Notes: generated by a model not told the origin, from the sequence alone. A DNA stretch of 39,365 nt from Sandaracinaceae bacterium (GCA_019637095.1 JAHBWG010000086.1:1-39365), one strand, 5' to 3'. Positions 1-10,162 are shown, numbered from the stretch's first letter. Numbers and translations: made by a program.

Positions 1-696
1 CCCGCCTACGCGGCGCGCGACGGGAGCGTGATCACCCGCGGCCCGGCGCGCGCGCCGCTCGTCGAGGGGCCTCGCGACACCGTGGTGCTCGGCCGGAGCC
101 TGCCGCGCGAGACGGTGATCTACGACGCGGGCCGCGGGCGCCGCGCGGTTCCGCCGTCGGTGAGCGTGAGCCCGGCGGTCACCTCGGCGCCGCCGCGCGC
201 GGTGCCCGTGCCGCCGCCCGCGATGAGCGCGCGCCCCGCGCCGATGCCCGCCGTGGCGCCGCAGTACGGTCCGCGCCTCCCGCAGCGCGTGCCCGCGCCG
301 GCGGTCCAGGGGCCGGCCATCGATCGCGGCCCCGCGCGGTACTCCCGCGTGGCGCCGCCGCAGAGCGCGCCGGTCTACCGCGCGCCGTCGCCGAGCTACA
401 CGCGCATGGCGCCGCCACAGAGCGCGCCGGTCTACCGCGCGCCGTCGCCGAGCTACACGCGCACCGCGCCGCCGCCGAGCGCGCGGTCCTACGGCGGCCC
501 CTCTCCGTCGTACTCGGCGCCGCGCGCCTCTCCGTCGTACTCGGCGCCGCGCGCCTCTCCGTCGTACTCGGCGCCGCGCGCCGCGCCGTCGTACGGCGGC
601 AGCTCGTCGCCGACGCCGCGCGCCGCGCCGTCGCGCTCGGTCACGCCGAGCGCCGGCGCCGGCTTCGGAGGCTCGCGCTTCGTGCGCCCGCGGTGA
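1..696 (+). CDS. Proline-rich repeat protein, C-terminal part (5' end outside window)
   Basis: The frame is open from base 1 to the TGA at 694-696, so this is the C-terminal part (231 residues) of a longer protein. The internal GTG at 28 has no ribosome binding site and I do not take it as the start. The visible part is low complexity: Pro, Ala, Ser, Arg and Tyr dominate, with two tandem copies of a 19-residue unit containing APPQSAPVYRAPSPSY and then three copies of a nine-residue SPSYSAPRA unit. No catalytic motif or membrane segment is visible. Such tails are common on exported or cell-wall-associated myxobacterial proteins, but the N-terminal domain that would identify the protein is missing. 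I do not recognise a family. Confidence 0.7.
   Translation, partial: PAYAARDGSVITRGPARAPLVEGPRDTVVLGRSLPRETVIYDAGRGRRAVPPSVSVSPAVTSAPPRAVPVPPPAMSARPAPMPAVAPQYGPRLPQRVPAPAVQGPAIDRGPARYSRVAPPQSAPVYRAPSPSYTRMAPPQSAPVYRAPSPSYTRTAPPPSARSYGGPSPSYSAPRASPSYSAPRASPSYSAPRAAPSYGGSSSPTPRAAPSRSVTPSAGAGFGGSRFVRPR
361..474 (+). repeat. Two tandem 57-bp coding repeats
   Basis: Near-identical copies at 361-417 and 418-474, in frame, each encoding 19 residues of the proline-rich protein. A partial third copy follows. Confidence 0.8.
502..582 (+). repeat. Three tandem 27-bp coding repeats
   Basis: Copies begin at 502, 529 and 556; each encodes the nine-residue unit SPSYSAPRA (last residues vary). They lie in frame in the proline-rich protein and look like slippage-generated copy-number repeats. 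Confidence 0.8.
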
Positions 697-780
697 GGGA
701 CGTCTCGACTCTCGTCGTCGAGCGAGGAAACCGAGCGGCGCCACGCGCGATGAGGGGGGCATCTACTCCGAGGTGTTCCC

Positions 781-1008
781 ATGGCGTGGCTCGTGATGAC
801 CGTCTCCTTCTTGCTCTGGGCCCTGGCCAACCTGGCCTTCGCGTTCGTCGATCCGCCGCCCGCGCTCGCGCGCTTCATGCCGCGCAAGGTCTGGTTCCTG
901 TTCGCGGCCCTGCCCGCGCCGTGGGACCGCCGGCTCGGCATGCTCTTCAACGCGGTGCTCGGCGTCGTCGGGGCGCTCTACTTCGGCCGCCTCGCGCTGC
1001 TCGAATGA
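781..1008 (+). CDS. Small two-helix membrane protein, 75 aa
   Basis: ATG at 781 is preceded by GAGG about ten bases upstream (CCGAGGTGTTCCC). The protein has a hydrophobic stretch at about residues 3-22 and another at about 52-70, joined by a Pro/Arg-containing loop, so it should be a hairpin in the inner membrane. It has no known catalytic motif and I recognise no family. It sits 84 bp after the proline-rich gene and 31 bp before a response-regulator gene on the same strand. Co-transcription with the latter is possible but unproven. Confidence 0.65.
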   Translation: MAWLVMTVSFLLWALANLAFAFVDPPPALARFMPRKVWFLFAALPAPWDRRLGMLFNAVLGVVGALYFGRLALLE

Positions 1009-1039
1009 CGCGCGCCACGCGCGCAGCTACCCTGCATGC

Positions 1040-1435
1040 GTGACGGCCAGCGGCTCGACGCCGGGCGACCCCCGCCCGCGCATCCTCCTCGTCGAGGACG
1101 ACTACGACACGCGGCGGCTGATGGCGCGCATGCTCGAGCCCGTCGGCGACGTCGTGATGGCCGCCGATGGAGAGGAGGCGCTCGAGCGCCTGCTCGAGGT
1201 GCGCCCCGACCTCGTCGTGACCGACGCGATGATGCCGAACCTCGACGGCCTCGGGCTCACGCGCCTCGTGAAGGCCGACCCCGCGCTCGCCGAGATCCCC
1301 ATCGTCGTGGTCACCGCCAAGGGGCTGCCGCGCGACGTGATCGAGGGCATCAACGCGGGCGCGCGCTTCTACCTCACCAAGCCGTTCACCCCGGCGGAGC
1401 TCGTCGACAAGGCGCGCCGCGCCTTGCGTCGCTGA
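1040..1435 (+). CDS. Single-domain response regulator (receiver domain only)
   Basis: A 131-residue protein that is one CheY-like receiver domain with no output domain. Visible landmarks are the acidic pair E19/D20 in ILLVEDDYD, the phospho-acceptor D62 in TDAMMPNLDG, T92 in VVVTAK and K114 in LTKPF. All residues needed for phosphotransfer are present. Such proteins relay phosphate or act allosterically on a partner. No histidine kinase is adjacent, so it is an orphan here. The GTG at 1040 is chosen because it gives a short leader (about 13 residues) before the first beta strand. It converges with the TerB-like gene, with only about 24 bp between the two ends. Confidence 0.9.
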   Translation: MTASGSTPGDPRPRILLVEDDYDTRRLMARMLEPVGDVVMAADGEEALERLLEVRPDLVVTDAMMPNLDGLGLTRLVKADPALAEIPIVVVTAKGLPRDVIEGINAGARFYLTKPFTPAELVDKARRALRR

Positions 1436-1459
1436 CGGACAGCGCGTCGACGACGTCGC

Positions 1460-1993
1460 TCACACGTCGGCGACGCGCGCGCGCAGCGTCGCGGCGCGGT
1501 CGGCGGAGATCCCGAACGCCCCGGCGAGCGCGTCGAGCGCGCTCTGCTCCTCGGGGTCGAGGCGATGGTCCGACTGCGCGAGCGCCATCGCGAGCGCGAG
1601 GACCAGCTCGCGCAGCCCCGGCTGCGTGAGCTCGCGCGCGATCGCCTCGGCGTCGAGCGGCGCGTCGATCGCGGCGAGCAGCTCGTCCTGCGCGTCGGGG
1701 GCGAGGTCGCTCGCCGCCACGATCGACTGCAGCATCGCCACCTCCTCCTCGGCCACGTCGCGGTCCGCGTGCGCGATCCAGATGCACGCGTGGATCGCGC
1801 CGCGGCGCTCGCGCAGCGTGATCGCGGCGGGCTGCGCGGCGAACCACTCGCGCAAGCCGACGAGCGCCTCCTCGCCGAGCAGCCGCAGCGCGAGCTCGGC
1901 GCCCTCCTCCTCCGCGCGCCCCATGAGCAGGCCGCCGCGACAGAGCGCGCCGACCCAGGTGACCATGGCCGCGACCGCGTTCGCGTTCGTCAT
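1460..1993 (-). CDS. TerB-like (tellurite-resistance/DUF533-type) helical protein
   Basis: A 177-residue, almost entirely helical protein. The region from about residue 64 carries the signature of TerB-like domains: a helix with AHADRDVAEEE, where the acidic run resembles the metal-binding acidic cluster of the family, then a second similar helix ending QSDHRLDPEEQSALD. The two acidic-loop helices form an internal pseudo-repeat, as expected for TerB folds. TerB proteins are implicated in membrane-linked stress and metal sensing, but the biochemical function is unsettled. The ATG at 1993 is used; an internal ATG at 1924 would also leave the domain intact. It is convergent with the receiver gene and codirectional with the crotonase gene 23 bp upstream. 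Confidence 0.6.
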   Translation of the reverse strand: MTNANAVAAMVTWVGALCRGGLLMGRAEEEGAELALRLLGEEALVGLREWFAAQPAAITLRERRGAIHACIWIAHADRDVAEEEVAMLQSIVAASDLAPDAQDELLAAIDAPLDAEAIARELTQPGLRELVLALAMALAQSDHRLDPEEQSALDALAGAFGISADRAATLRARVADV

Positions 1994-2016
1994 GCCGCTG
2001 GCATATCAGAGCGGGC

Positions 2017-2697
2017 TCACCCGCGTCGAGACGTCGCGAACCGGCTCGGGTCCCACGCCTCGGAGGCGGCTGCCTCGAAGCGCGCGCGCTGCGCGGGCGT
2101 GACGTCGAGGGCGCCCTCGCGCAGCGCCCGCTTGGCCTCGGCGTACGCCGCGCGCGGGTGCGCGGCGAGGCGCGCGAGCCGCGCGCGCCCGCCCTCGATC
2201 GCGTCGGGCACCACCTCGTCGACGAGCCCGAGCGCGAGCGCGGCGCGCGGGTCGTGCCGCTCGGCGCCGAGGAGCACGCGCTCGATCGTGTGGCTCGGCA
2301 GCCGGTGGCGCAGCAGCGCGAGCACCACCGGCGGGTAGGTGATCCCGATCGCCACGCCCGTCATCCCGATCTTGATCGACGGATCGTCCGTCACCACGCG
2401 CAGGTCGCACGCCTGCGCGAGCAGGCACCCGCCGGCGACGGCGTGGCCGTTGATCGCCGCCACGGTGGGCGCGCCGTGGTGGAAGAGGAGCCGCGCGACG
2501 TCCTCGATCGCCTCGGTGACCGCGCGAGGGTCGCCGCCCGCGAGCGCGTCGAGGTCGAGCCCGGCGCTGAACGCGCGGCCCTCGCCGTAGACGAGGATCG
2601 GATCGTCGGGATGCGCGCGCAGCTCGTCCGCGCACGCGGCGAGCGACTCGAGCGTCATCGTGTTCGGCCCCCGGCCGCGCAGCACCACCTCGCGCAT
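2017..2697 (-). CDS. Enoyl-CoA hydratase/isomerase (crotonase) family protein
   Basis: A 226-residue crotonase-fold protein, slightly short for the family (about 255). The CoA-binding/oxyanion-hole segments are clear: GRAFSAGLDLDAL near residue 41 and INGHAVAGGCLLAQACDL near residue 82. By comparison with rat mitochondrial enoyl-CoA hydratase, the first catalytic glutamate (E144, in PEILLG) falls on G114 (MTGVAIG), while the second (E164) is retained as E139 (TIERVLLG). It is therefore probably not a standard hydratase, though isomerase, hydrolase or other crotonase chemistry remains possible. The ATG at 2697 has GAGG five bases upstream. It is the last gene of a minus-strand group with the GNAT gene (14 bp away) and the Ser/Thr kinase. 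Confidence 0.85.
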   Translation of the reverse strand: MREVVLRGRGPNTMTLESLAACADELRAHPDDPILVYGEGRAFSAGLDLDALAGGDPRAVTEAIEDVARLLFHHGAPTVAAINGHAVAGGCLLAQACDLRVVTDDPSIKIGMTGVAIGITYPPVVLALLRHRLPSHTIERVLLGAERHDPRAALALGLVDEVVPDAIEGGRARLARLAAHPRAAYAEAKRALREGALDVTPAQRARFEAAASEAWDPSRFATSRRG

Positions 2698-2711
2698 CAC
2701 CACCTCACGCG

Positions 2712-3334
2712 CTAGGGCGCGAACCCCTCGAGCTCCAGCTCGCCGCGCGCCGCCGGGCTCGCCGCGAGCTCGCCGAGCATCATCCCGAACACGACGAGGT
2801 CCTGCCGATCCGGGCGGCCCTCGTACGCGAGCGCGCCCCGCAATGTGCCTTCCTCGGTGTATCCCAGCTTGCGCGGGATCGCGAGGCTGCGCTCGTTCGC
2901 CGGCGCGACGCGGATCTCCATCCGCAGGGCGCCGAGCCGCTCGAAGCCGACGCGGGTGAGCGCTCCGGCGAGCTCGGTGCCCAGGCCCTGGCCCCACGCG
3001 TCCTGGGCGAGCCAGTAGCCGATCTCCAGGGCGCGCGGGCCGACGCGGGCGTGCAGGCCCGCGCCGCCGACGTATTGGCCGGAGGCGCGCAGGAACGCGC
3101 CGTAGACGAAGTCCTCGCCGAGATCGAAGCGCCCGCGGATCGCCCGTAGCTGGGCCGCTCGCTCCTCGAGCGCGATGGGCTCGCGCGCCACCCACGGCAG
3201 CCACGGCGCGAGGGCCGCCGCGTTGGCGACGATCACCGGGTGTGCCGCGGCGACGTCGGCGCGCTCGTAGCAGCGCAGCGTCAGCCGCGCGGTGTGGATC
3301 GCGTACGGAGGCTCGGGCCACACCTCGCTCACGC

Positions 3335-3338
<4 letters not shown>
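2712..3338 (-). CDS. GNAT-family N-acetyltransferase (RimJ/RimL type)
   Basis: A 208-residue protein opening with the typical beta-1 of RimJ/RimL-like enzymes (IHTARLTLRCYERAD). The acetyl-CoA pyrophosphate-binding loop is QDAWGQGLGTE, followed by the helix and the MEIRVAPANERS...KLGYTEEGTLR segment that closes the fold. It should transfer an acetyl group from acetyl-CoA to an amine, either a protein N-terminus or a small molecule; the substrate cannot be read from sequence. The start is a GTG at 3338 overlapping the kinase stop codon by four bases (GTGA), implying translational coupling. An in-frame GTG two codons later (3332) is an alternative. Confidence 0.88.
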
Positions 3339-5092
<1,754 letters not shown>

Positions 5093-5158
5093 GGTGCCCG
5101 GAGCGTACGTAGCGCGCGGCCGGTTGCCAACGGCGATCCGGTGTCGCGGCGGCTTCGA

Positions 5159-5620
5159 TCAGAGCCCGAGGCTCAGGCCGGCGTCGGCGAGCCGCTGCCG
5201 CGCCGCGGCGGTCTTCAGGATCGGGCCGATCGCGAGCAAGCTCAGGAGCGCGCTGAGCGCCGAGAGCGGCACGGTGAAGTACATGAGGCAGCTCAACACG
5301 CTGGTGAGCGTGTAGAAGAGCCAGCCGAGCACCGCGAGCGCGACGACGATCCCGTTCGCGCCAGAGGCGAACGCCGCCCAGCGACGCGCGCGGTACTGCA
5401 TCGCGGCGAGGCCGATCGCGCCGACGCCGAGCACGATGAGCAGCCGCGGCACCCAGTTCGCCCAGTCGGCGCGCCAGGTCACGTCGATCACCTGCAGGCC
5501 CGTGAGGGCGACCAGCAGGCCGGTGACGCCCTGGACTGCGGCAGCCAACTTGACGATGGCCGACGGCTCCGCCGCGCGCAGGTCGGCGTCCGGGAGGCTG
5601 TCGCGCGGCGCGCCGCTCAT
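5159..5620 (-). CDS. Four-helix integral membrane protein, function unknown
   Basis: A 153-residue hydrophobic protein with about four membrane segments (about 21-42, 56-74, 84-103 and 108-132) and a short basic C-terminus. No family is recognised. Its ATG at 5620 overlaps the stop of the upstream diguanylate-cyclase gene (ATGA, four-base overlap), so the two are probably translated together. A membrane partner or effector of the GGDEF protein is a reasonable inference from the coupling but not from the sequence itself. Confidence 0.8.
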   Translation of the reverse strand: MSGAPRDSLPDADLRAAEPSAIVKLAAAVQGVTGLLVALTGLQVIDVTWRADWANWVPRLLIVLGVGAIGLAAMQYRARRWAAFASGANGIVVALAVLGWLFYTLTSVLSCLMYFTVPLSALSALLSLLAIGPILKTAAARQRLADAGLSLGL

Positions 5621-6606
5621 GGGGCGGGGTCCGTGCGCTGGCCGACGACGACGCGGTTTCGGCCCGCCTGCTTCGCGCGGTACATCGCCATGTCGGCGAC
5701 CTTGAGCAGCTCCGGCACCGGCTCGCCGGGGGCGAGCGCGGTCACGCCCATCGAGATCGTCACGGAGGGCAGCGCGGTTCCGTCGGGCATCGCGAGGGTC
5801 TGCGCGGCGACCGCCTCGCGCACCCGCTCGGCCGCGATGCGCGCCTGCTCGACGGGCGTGTCGGGGAAGATGATCACGAACTCCTCGCCGCCGAAGCGCG
5901 CGACGAGGTCGGTCGGGCGCAGGTTGGCCGCGAGCGTCGTCGCCACGATCGTGAGCACGTGATCTCCGGCCGCGTGCCCGTAGGTGTCGTTGAAGGACTT
6001 GAAGTGATCGATGTCGATCAGCGAGACGGAGAGCTCGCTGCCGCCGCGGCTGTGCCGCTCGACCATGCGGTGCAGCGTCTCGTCGAGCCAGCGGCGGTTG
6101 TGGATCCCGGTGAGCCCGTCGAACATCGCCGCGCGCTCGTACATGCGCCGCTTCTGGACGTTCTTCGAGACGGTCGCGTTGTTCGCGCGCAGCCGCGCCG
6201 CGAGCGCGAGCAGGAGGTTGAGCGCGAAGGCGTGGCTGACGTTGGTGAGCCGCCAGAAGTCCTCCTCGCCGATCTCGAGCAGGCGCGCCTCGCTCGCCGC
6301 GACGACGTAGGCGGAGGCGTCCGAGCCGTCGAGCACGCCGAGCTCCCCGACGGTCTCGCCGGCGCCGATCGTGGCGACCGGGTCGGTCTCGGGGGAGTCG
6401 AGATGCACGCCGAGCTCCCCCTCGAGCACGAGGAACATCCGCGCGTTGCGCGCGCCCTGCTCGATCAAGAGCTCGTGCGGCGCGAGGCGGCGCTGCACCG
6501 CGGCGGCCAGCAGCTCTCGCCGTGCGGTCAGCCCGACGCCCTCGAGCACCGCGAACCCGTCCAGCACTTCGACGCCCAAGGGCTCCACGCGCCCGATGGT
6601 ATCCAC
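5617..6606 (-). CDS. Cyclic-nucleotide-binding-domain diguanylate cyclase (GGDEF)
   Basis: A 329-residue cytoplasmic protein. Residues about 20-125 form a cNMP/CAP_ED-like sensor domain (ELLIEQG, GETVGELGVLDGS); a helical linker follows, then a GGDEF domain from about 160 (FDGLTGIHNRR). The active site is GGEEF at 239-243, and the product-inhibition I-site RPTD is at 230-233, exactly five residues before it. It should therefore make c-di-GMP from GTP with feedback inhibition, under control of a ligand bound by the N-terminal domain. The exact CRP-type phosphate-binding arginine is not obvious, so the ligand may not be cAMP. GTG at 6606 is used. It is divergent from the thioesterase gene and overlaps the downstream membrane-protein gene by four bases. 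Confidence 0.92.
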   Translation of the reverse strand: MDTIGRVEPLGVEVLDGFAVLEGVGLTARRELLAAAVQRRLAPHELLIEQGARNARMFLVLEGELGVHLDSPETDPVATIGAGETVGELGVLDGSDASAYVVAASEARLLEIGEEDFWRLTNVSHAFALNLLLALAARLRANNATVSKNVQKRRMYERAAMFDGLTGIHNRRWLDETLHRMVERHSRGGSELSVSLIDIDHFKSFNDTYGHAAGDHVLTIVATTLAANLRPTDLVARFGGEEFVIIFPDTPVEQARIAAERVREAVAAQTLAMPDGTALPSVTISMGVTALAPGEPVPELLKVADMAMYRAKQAGRNRVVVGQRTDPAP

Positions 6607-6660
6607 TCGGTGACCGTTTTGGTATGGCGCACCGGCGCCGGACGATGGGATAACCCGCGC

Positions 6661-7053
6661 ATGGCGGAAGCGGCCACGCACCTCGCGATCTCCGCGCGGC
6701 TCGTCGGGACGCCGGTCGCGATCGGGGACGGGATCGCGAGCGCGCGCCTCGTGACCAGCGCCGAGATGGCGGCCGACGACCGGGGCCTCGTGCACGGCGG
6801 GTTCGTGTTCGGCCTCGCCGACTACGCCGCGATGCTCGCGGTCAACGATCCCCTCGTGGTGCTCGGCGCGGCGGACGTCCGGTTCACCGCGCCCGTCGCG
6901 GTCGGCGACGAGGTGCTCGCGCGCGCGACGGTGACCGAGGCGAAGGGCAAGAAGCGAGTGGTCGCGGTGTCCGCGTCCGTCGCCGATCGGGTGGTGCTCG
7001 AGGGGACGCTCACGGCGTTCGTGCTCGAGCAACACGTCTTGTCGCGGGGCTAG
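6661..7053 (+). CDS. Hotdog-fold (PaaI/4HBT-type) acyl-CoA thioesterase
   Basis: A 130-residue single hotdog domain. The central helix carries HGGFVFGLADYAAMLAVN, matching the HGG...D pattern of PaaI-like thioesterases, and the strands VRFTAPVAVGDEVLARATVTE follow as expected. It likely hydrolyses a small acyl- or aryl-CoA. The ATG at 6661 starts 54 bp from the divergent GGDEF gene, and the stop is only two bases before the OmpA-like gene, so they should be one transcript. No specific substrate can be inferred. Confidence 0.82.
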   Translation: MAEAATHLAISARLVGTPVAIGDGIASARLVTSAEMAADDRGLVHGGFVFGLADYAAMLAVNDPLVVLGAADVRFTAPVAVGDEVLARATVTEAKGKKRVVAVSASVADRVVLEGTLTAFVLEQHVLSRG

Positions 7054-7055
7054 GC

Positions 7056-7523
7056 GTGGGCAGGCTCGGGACGTGGCTGGGGTTCGCGGGGCTCGCCATC
7101 GGGTGCGGCGGGCTGGCGCCGGAGCGCGTCGAGGACGCGCCGGACGAGCCGCCGGCCCTCGAGGTGACGCTGCGCGCGAACCGCATCGTCTTCAACCGCC
7201 CGATCCGCTTCGCGGACGACACCGACGAGCTGCTCGCCGAGTCGCACGAGGTGCTCGACCGCGTCGCCGAGCTGCTCGCCGAGCGAGGGAACCTGGTGCG
7301 CGTGCAGGTGCAGGGGCACTCGAGCACCCGCGGCACCACGCAGCAGAACCAGGAGCTGTCCGCGCGCCGCGCGGCCGCGGTGGCGGCGTATCTGCGCGCG
7401 GGCGGCGTGCGGCAGGAGATCACCTCGCGCGGCTTCGGCGAGACCTACCCGGTCTGCCACGAGGAGACCGACGATTGCCACGAGCGTAACGGTCGCGTGG
7501 AGCTGTTCGTCGACGAGCAGTGA
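7056..7523 (+). CDS. OmpA-family peptidoglycan-associated lipoprotein (variant binding site)
   Basis: A 155-residue protein with a short signal peptide ending in a lipobox (AIGC, C17), then an OmpA C-terminal domain from about residue 38. Family landmarks are RFADDTDELL, VQVQGHSS, LSARRAAAV and the final NGRVEL. The canonical GHTDxxG loop, whose Asp binds diaminopimelate in peptidoglycan, reads GHSSTRG (S90 replaces Asp), although the partner Arg (R105) is kept. Cys residues near the C-terminus (CHEETDDCHE) may form a disulfide. The GTG at 7056 lies two bases after the thioesterase stop. It precedes the PP2C phosphatase gene by 23 bp on the same strand. Confidence 0.87.
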   Translation: MGRLGTWLGFAGLAIGCGGLAPERVEDAPDEPPALEVTLRANRIVFNRPIRFADDTDELLAESHEVLDRVAELLAERGNLVRVQVQGHSSTRGTTQQNQELSARRAAAVAAYLRAGGVRQEITSRGFGETYPVCHEETDDCHERNGRVELFVDEQ

Positions 7524-7546
7524 TATAAGAGGCGTTCGGAGGTCGT

Positions 7547-8452
7547 ATGAGCCAAGGGGATTGGGAGCCGCCCGAGTTCAACGACGAGACGCTGCCCGTC
7601 CTTCGCCCCCGCTCCGGGGATCGCGTGCGCCCCGGCGATCACGGCATCGACCTCGGCGGCCGCACCGACGTCGGGTGCATGCGCGACCACAACGAGGACA
7701 CCTTCCTCATCGCCGACCTCGGGCGGTGGCTCGACGTGCTCGACTCGAGCCTGTCGGTCCCGAGCGCGCAGCGCCGCATCCCGGGCCCGAAGGGCACGCT
7801 CATGATGGTCGCCGACGGGATGGGCGGCCACGGCGGCGGCGAGGTCGCGAGCGCCGTCGCCGTCGACATGATCGCGCAGTTCGCGCTCTACGCGATGCCG
7901 TGGGTCACGCAGCCAGACGAGGTCGAGGAGAAGGAGCTGCTCGAGAAGCTCGGGCAGGCGATGCGCGCGTGCCAGGCGCGCCTCGAGAGCGTCGCGGTGC
8001 GCAAGCGCATCGATCAGCTCCAGCCGGGCACGACCCTGACCGTCGCGTACGCGCTCTGGCCCAAGCTCTACGTCGCGCACGCCGGCGACAGCCGCCTCTA
8101 CCTCTTCCGCGACGACGAGCTCACCCAGATCACCACCGACCACACCGTCGGCCAGGCGCTGCGCGCGTCGGGCGCGATCGGCAACGAGCCGTCGCGCTTC
8201 GACCACATCCTCGTCAACGTCGTCGGAGGCGGCGGCGAGCGCGTGCGCGCCGAGGCGCACAGCCTGCGCCTGCGACCGGGCGATCGCGTGCTCCTGTGCT
8301 CGGACGGGCTGACCGGCCACGTCGCGGACAGCGCGATCGCGCACGAGCTGCGCTCGTCGTTGACCGCGGCGAACGCGTGCGAGGCGCTCATCGAAGAGGC
8401 CAAGGCCGGGGGCGGGTCGGACAACATCACGGTGATCGTCGCCTCGTTCTGA
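7547..8452 (+). CDS. PP2C-family Ser/Thr protein phosphatase
   Basis: A 301-residue soluble PPM/PP2C phosphatase. Motifs in order are DVGCMRDHNED (about 41-51), VADGMGGHGGG with D90, GTTLTVA (161-167), HAGDSRLY with D181, CSDGLTGH with D253 and SDNITVIV with D292. These are the metal-coordinating acidic residues of the bacterial PstP/Stp type. It should remove phosphate from Ser/Thr of kinase substrates or of the kinase itself. The start is secure: GGAGG lies four bases before the ATG. The kinase gene begins three bases after its stop, making a classical phosphatase-kinase pair. Confidence 0.95.
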   Translation: MSQGDWEPPEFNDETLPVLRPRSGDRVRPGDHGIDLGGRTDVGCMRDHNEDTFLIADLGRWLDVLDSSLSVPSAQRRIPGPKGTLMMVADGMGGHGGGEVASAVAVDMIAQFALYAMPWVTQPDEVEEKELLEKLGQAMRACQARLESVAVRKRIDQLQPGTTLTVAYALWPKLYVAHAGDSRLYLFRDDELTQITTDHTVGQALRASGAIGNEPSRFDHILVNVVGGGGERVRAEAHSLRLRPGDRVLLCSDGLTGHVADSAIAHELRSSLTAANACEALIEEAKAGGGSDNITVIVASF

Positions 8453-8455
8453 TCG

Positions 8456-10162
8456 ATGGCGGGGCGCGCGACGACCTCCGAAGCACCGCGCTTCGCGCCG
8501 TTCGGGCGGTACCTGTTGCTCGAACGACTCGCCGTCGGCGGGATGGCCGAGGTGTACCTGGCCAAGCGCTTCGACGAGGGCGTCTCGGACCTGCTCGCGA
8601 TCAAGCGCATCAAGCCCTCGCTCGCGGAGAACGACGACTTCATCCGCATGTTCCTCGACGAGGCGAAGATCGCCGCGCGGCTGAGCCACCCGGGGATCGC
8701 GCGCATCCTCGAGCTCGGCCGCATCGGGCGCTCGCACTACCTCGCGATGGACTTCGTCTGGGGCAAGGATCTGCTCGCGATCATGCGGCGCGTGAAGCTC
8801 CTGGGCGCGCAGCTCTCGCCGAGCTTCGTCGCGTGGATCGGCATCGGCATGCTCGACGCCCTCGACTCGGCGCACCGCCTCACGGATCGGCACGGCGCGC
8901 CCATGGGCCTCATCCACCGCGACGTGTCGCCGCAGAACGTGCTCGTGAGCTTCGATGGCGTCGTCAAGCTCATCGACTTCGGCATCGCCAAGGCGCAGTC
9001 GCGCTCGACCGAGACGCAGGCCGGCGTGCTCAAGGGCAAGGTCGGCTACATGAGCCCCGAGCAGGTGAAGGGCTCGAAGATCGATCACCGCTCGGACCTC
9101 TTCGCCGTCGGCACGTGCCTCTACGAGCTGCTGACCCTGCGCACGCTGTTCGCGCGCGAGAACGCGCTCGAGGCGATGGAGAACGTCCGCTATGTGAAGG
9201 CGGAGCCGCTCGAGACCCAGCGCGCCGACGTGCCGGCGGGGCTCGCGAGCGCGATCGCGCGCGCGCACGCCGCGGAGCCGGACGCGCGCTGGGCGAGCGC
9301 GCGCGACATGGCCAGCGCGTTGCGCGCCTTCCTCGCCCAGCACGACCCGAGCTTCGATCGCGTGGCCGCGGTGACCTGGATGCGCGACGCGTTCCGCAAG
9401 GAGCTCGTCGCGGAGCGGGTGCGGCTCGACGCGTTCGATCAGGTGGGCCGCCCGCAGGTCGTGCGCGCCGAGGAGCCGCGCCGGAACTCGGTCACCGACC
9501 TGAAGGTCGTCGGCGCGCGCGACCCCGCGCCGCCGGACTGGGACGGGCTCGGCGAGACGCTGATCAACGACGAGCCGATCCCGTTCGTCGAGGGCGCGCC
9601 GCCCCCCGCGCCGGAGGAGGGCCCCGCCGAGGTCTACTTCCACCGCGACGCGTCGGCCCCGGGCGCGGTGGATCCGGCCGCGCTCGAGGAGGACGTCGAC
9701 GTCTCGCTCGAGCCCTCGCAGATCGACAGCGCCGTGATCGAGCGCCTGCTGCCGGCCGCCGACGAGAAGGCGGAGGCCGCGCGCGAGCCGACGCAGCGCC
9801 ACCGCACCGTCAAGCCGGAGATCCTCCCGCCGAGCCCGCGGAGCCGCGAGGCCAGCTGGCTGGTGCGCGCGCTCGTCGCGATCGCGCTCACCTCCGCGGG
9901 CGCGCTCGCGTACTACCTCTACGCGTCCTCGCTGGTCGTCGCGAGCATCGAGGTGCGCACGCTCCCCGAGGTCGACGCGGTCGTCCTGCTCGACGGCGTG
10001 CGCCGCGGCACCGCGCCGGTGCGGCTCGAGAACGTGCAGGAGGGGCGCCACGTCGTGACGATCGTCGCGCCGGGCTTCGAGGACGCCGCGCGCGAGATCG
10101 TCGTCACCTCGAACACCACGGTGATGGTCGAGGTCGCGCTCCAGCCCCGCGACGGGCCTTGA
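8456..10162 (+). CDS. Ser/Thr protein kinase with C-terminal PEGA domain
   Basis: A 568-residue membrane kinase. The catalytic domain (about 17-290) has AVGGMAEVY as glycine loop, K50, E69, HRDVSPQN with D156 and N161, DFG with D174 and YMSPEQ; HRDVSPQN is a variant common in myxobacterial kinases. An acidic, proline-containing juxtamembrane region of about 170 residues leads to one membrane helix (about 467-490), then a PEGA domain (about 496-563, with LLDGVRRGTAPV and VAPGFED) on the outside. PEGA domains are thought to contact surface or cell-wall components. It is adjacent to the PP2C gene (three-base gap), which is the likely antagonist. It closely resembles the kinase at 37258. Confidence 0.95.
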   Translation: MAGRATTSEAPRFAPFGRYLLLERLAVGGMAEVYLAKRFDEGVSDLLAIKRIKPSLAENDDFIRMFLDEAKIAARLSHPGIARILELGRIGRSHYLAMDFVWGKDLLAIMRRVKLLGAQLSPSFVAWIGIGMLDALDSAHRLTDRHGAPMGLIHRDVSPQNVLVSFDGVVKLIDFGIAKAQSRSTETQAGVLKGKVGYMSPEQVKGSKIDHRSDLFAVGTCLYELLTLRTLFARENALEAMENVRYVKAEPLETQRADVPAGLASAIARAHAAEPDARWASARDMASALRAFLAQHDPSFDRVAAVTWMRDAFRKELVAERVRLDAFDQVGRPQVVRAEEPRRNSVTDLKVVGARDPAPPDWDGLGETLINDEPIPFVEGAPPPAPEEGPAEVYFHRDASAPGAVDPAALEEDVDVSLEPSQIDSAVIERLLPAADEKAEAAREPTQRHRTVKPEILPPSPRSREASWLVRALVAIALTSAGALAYYLYASSLVVASIEVRTLPEVDAVVLLDGVRRGTAPVRLENVQEGRHVVTIVAPGFEDAAREIVVTSNTTVMVEVALQPRDGP

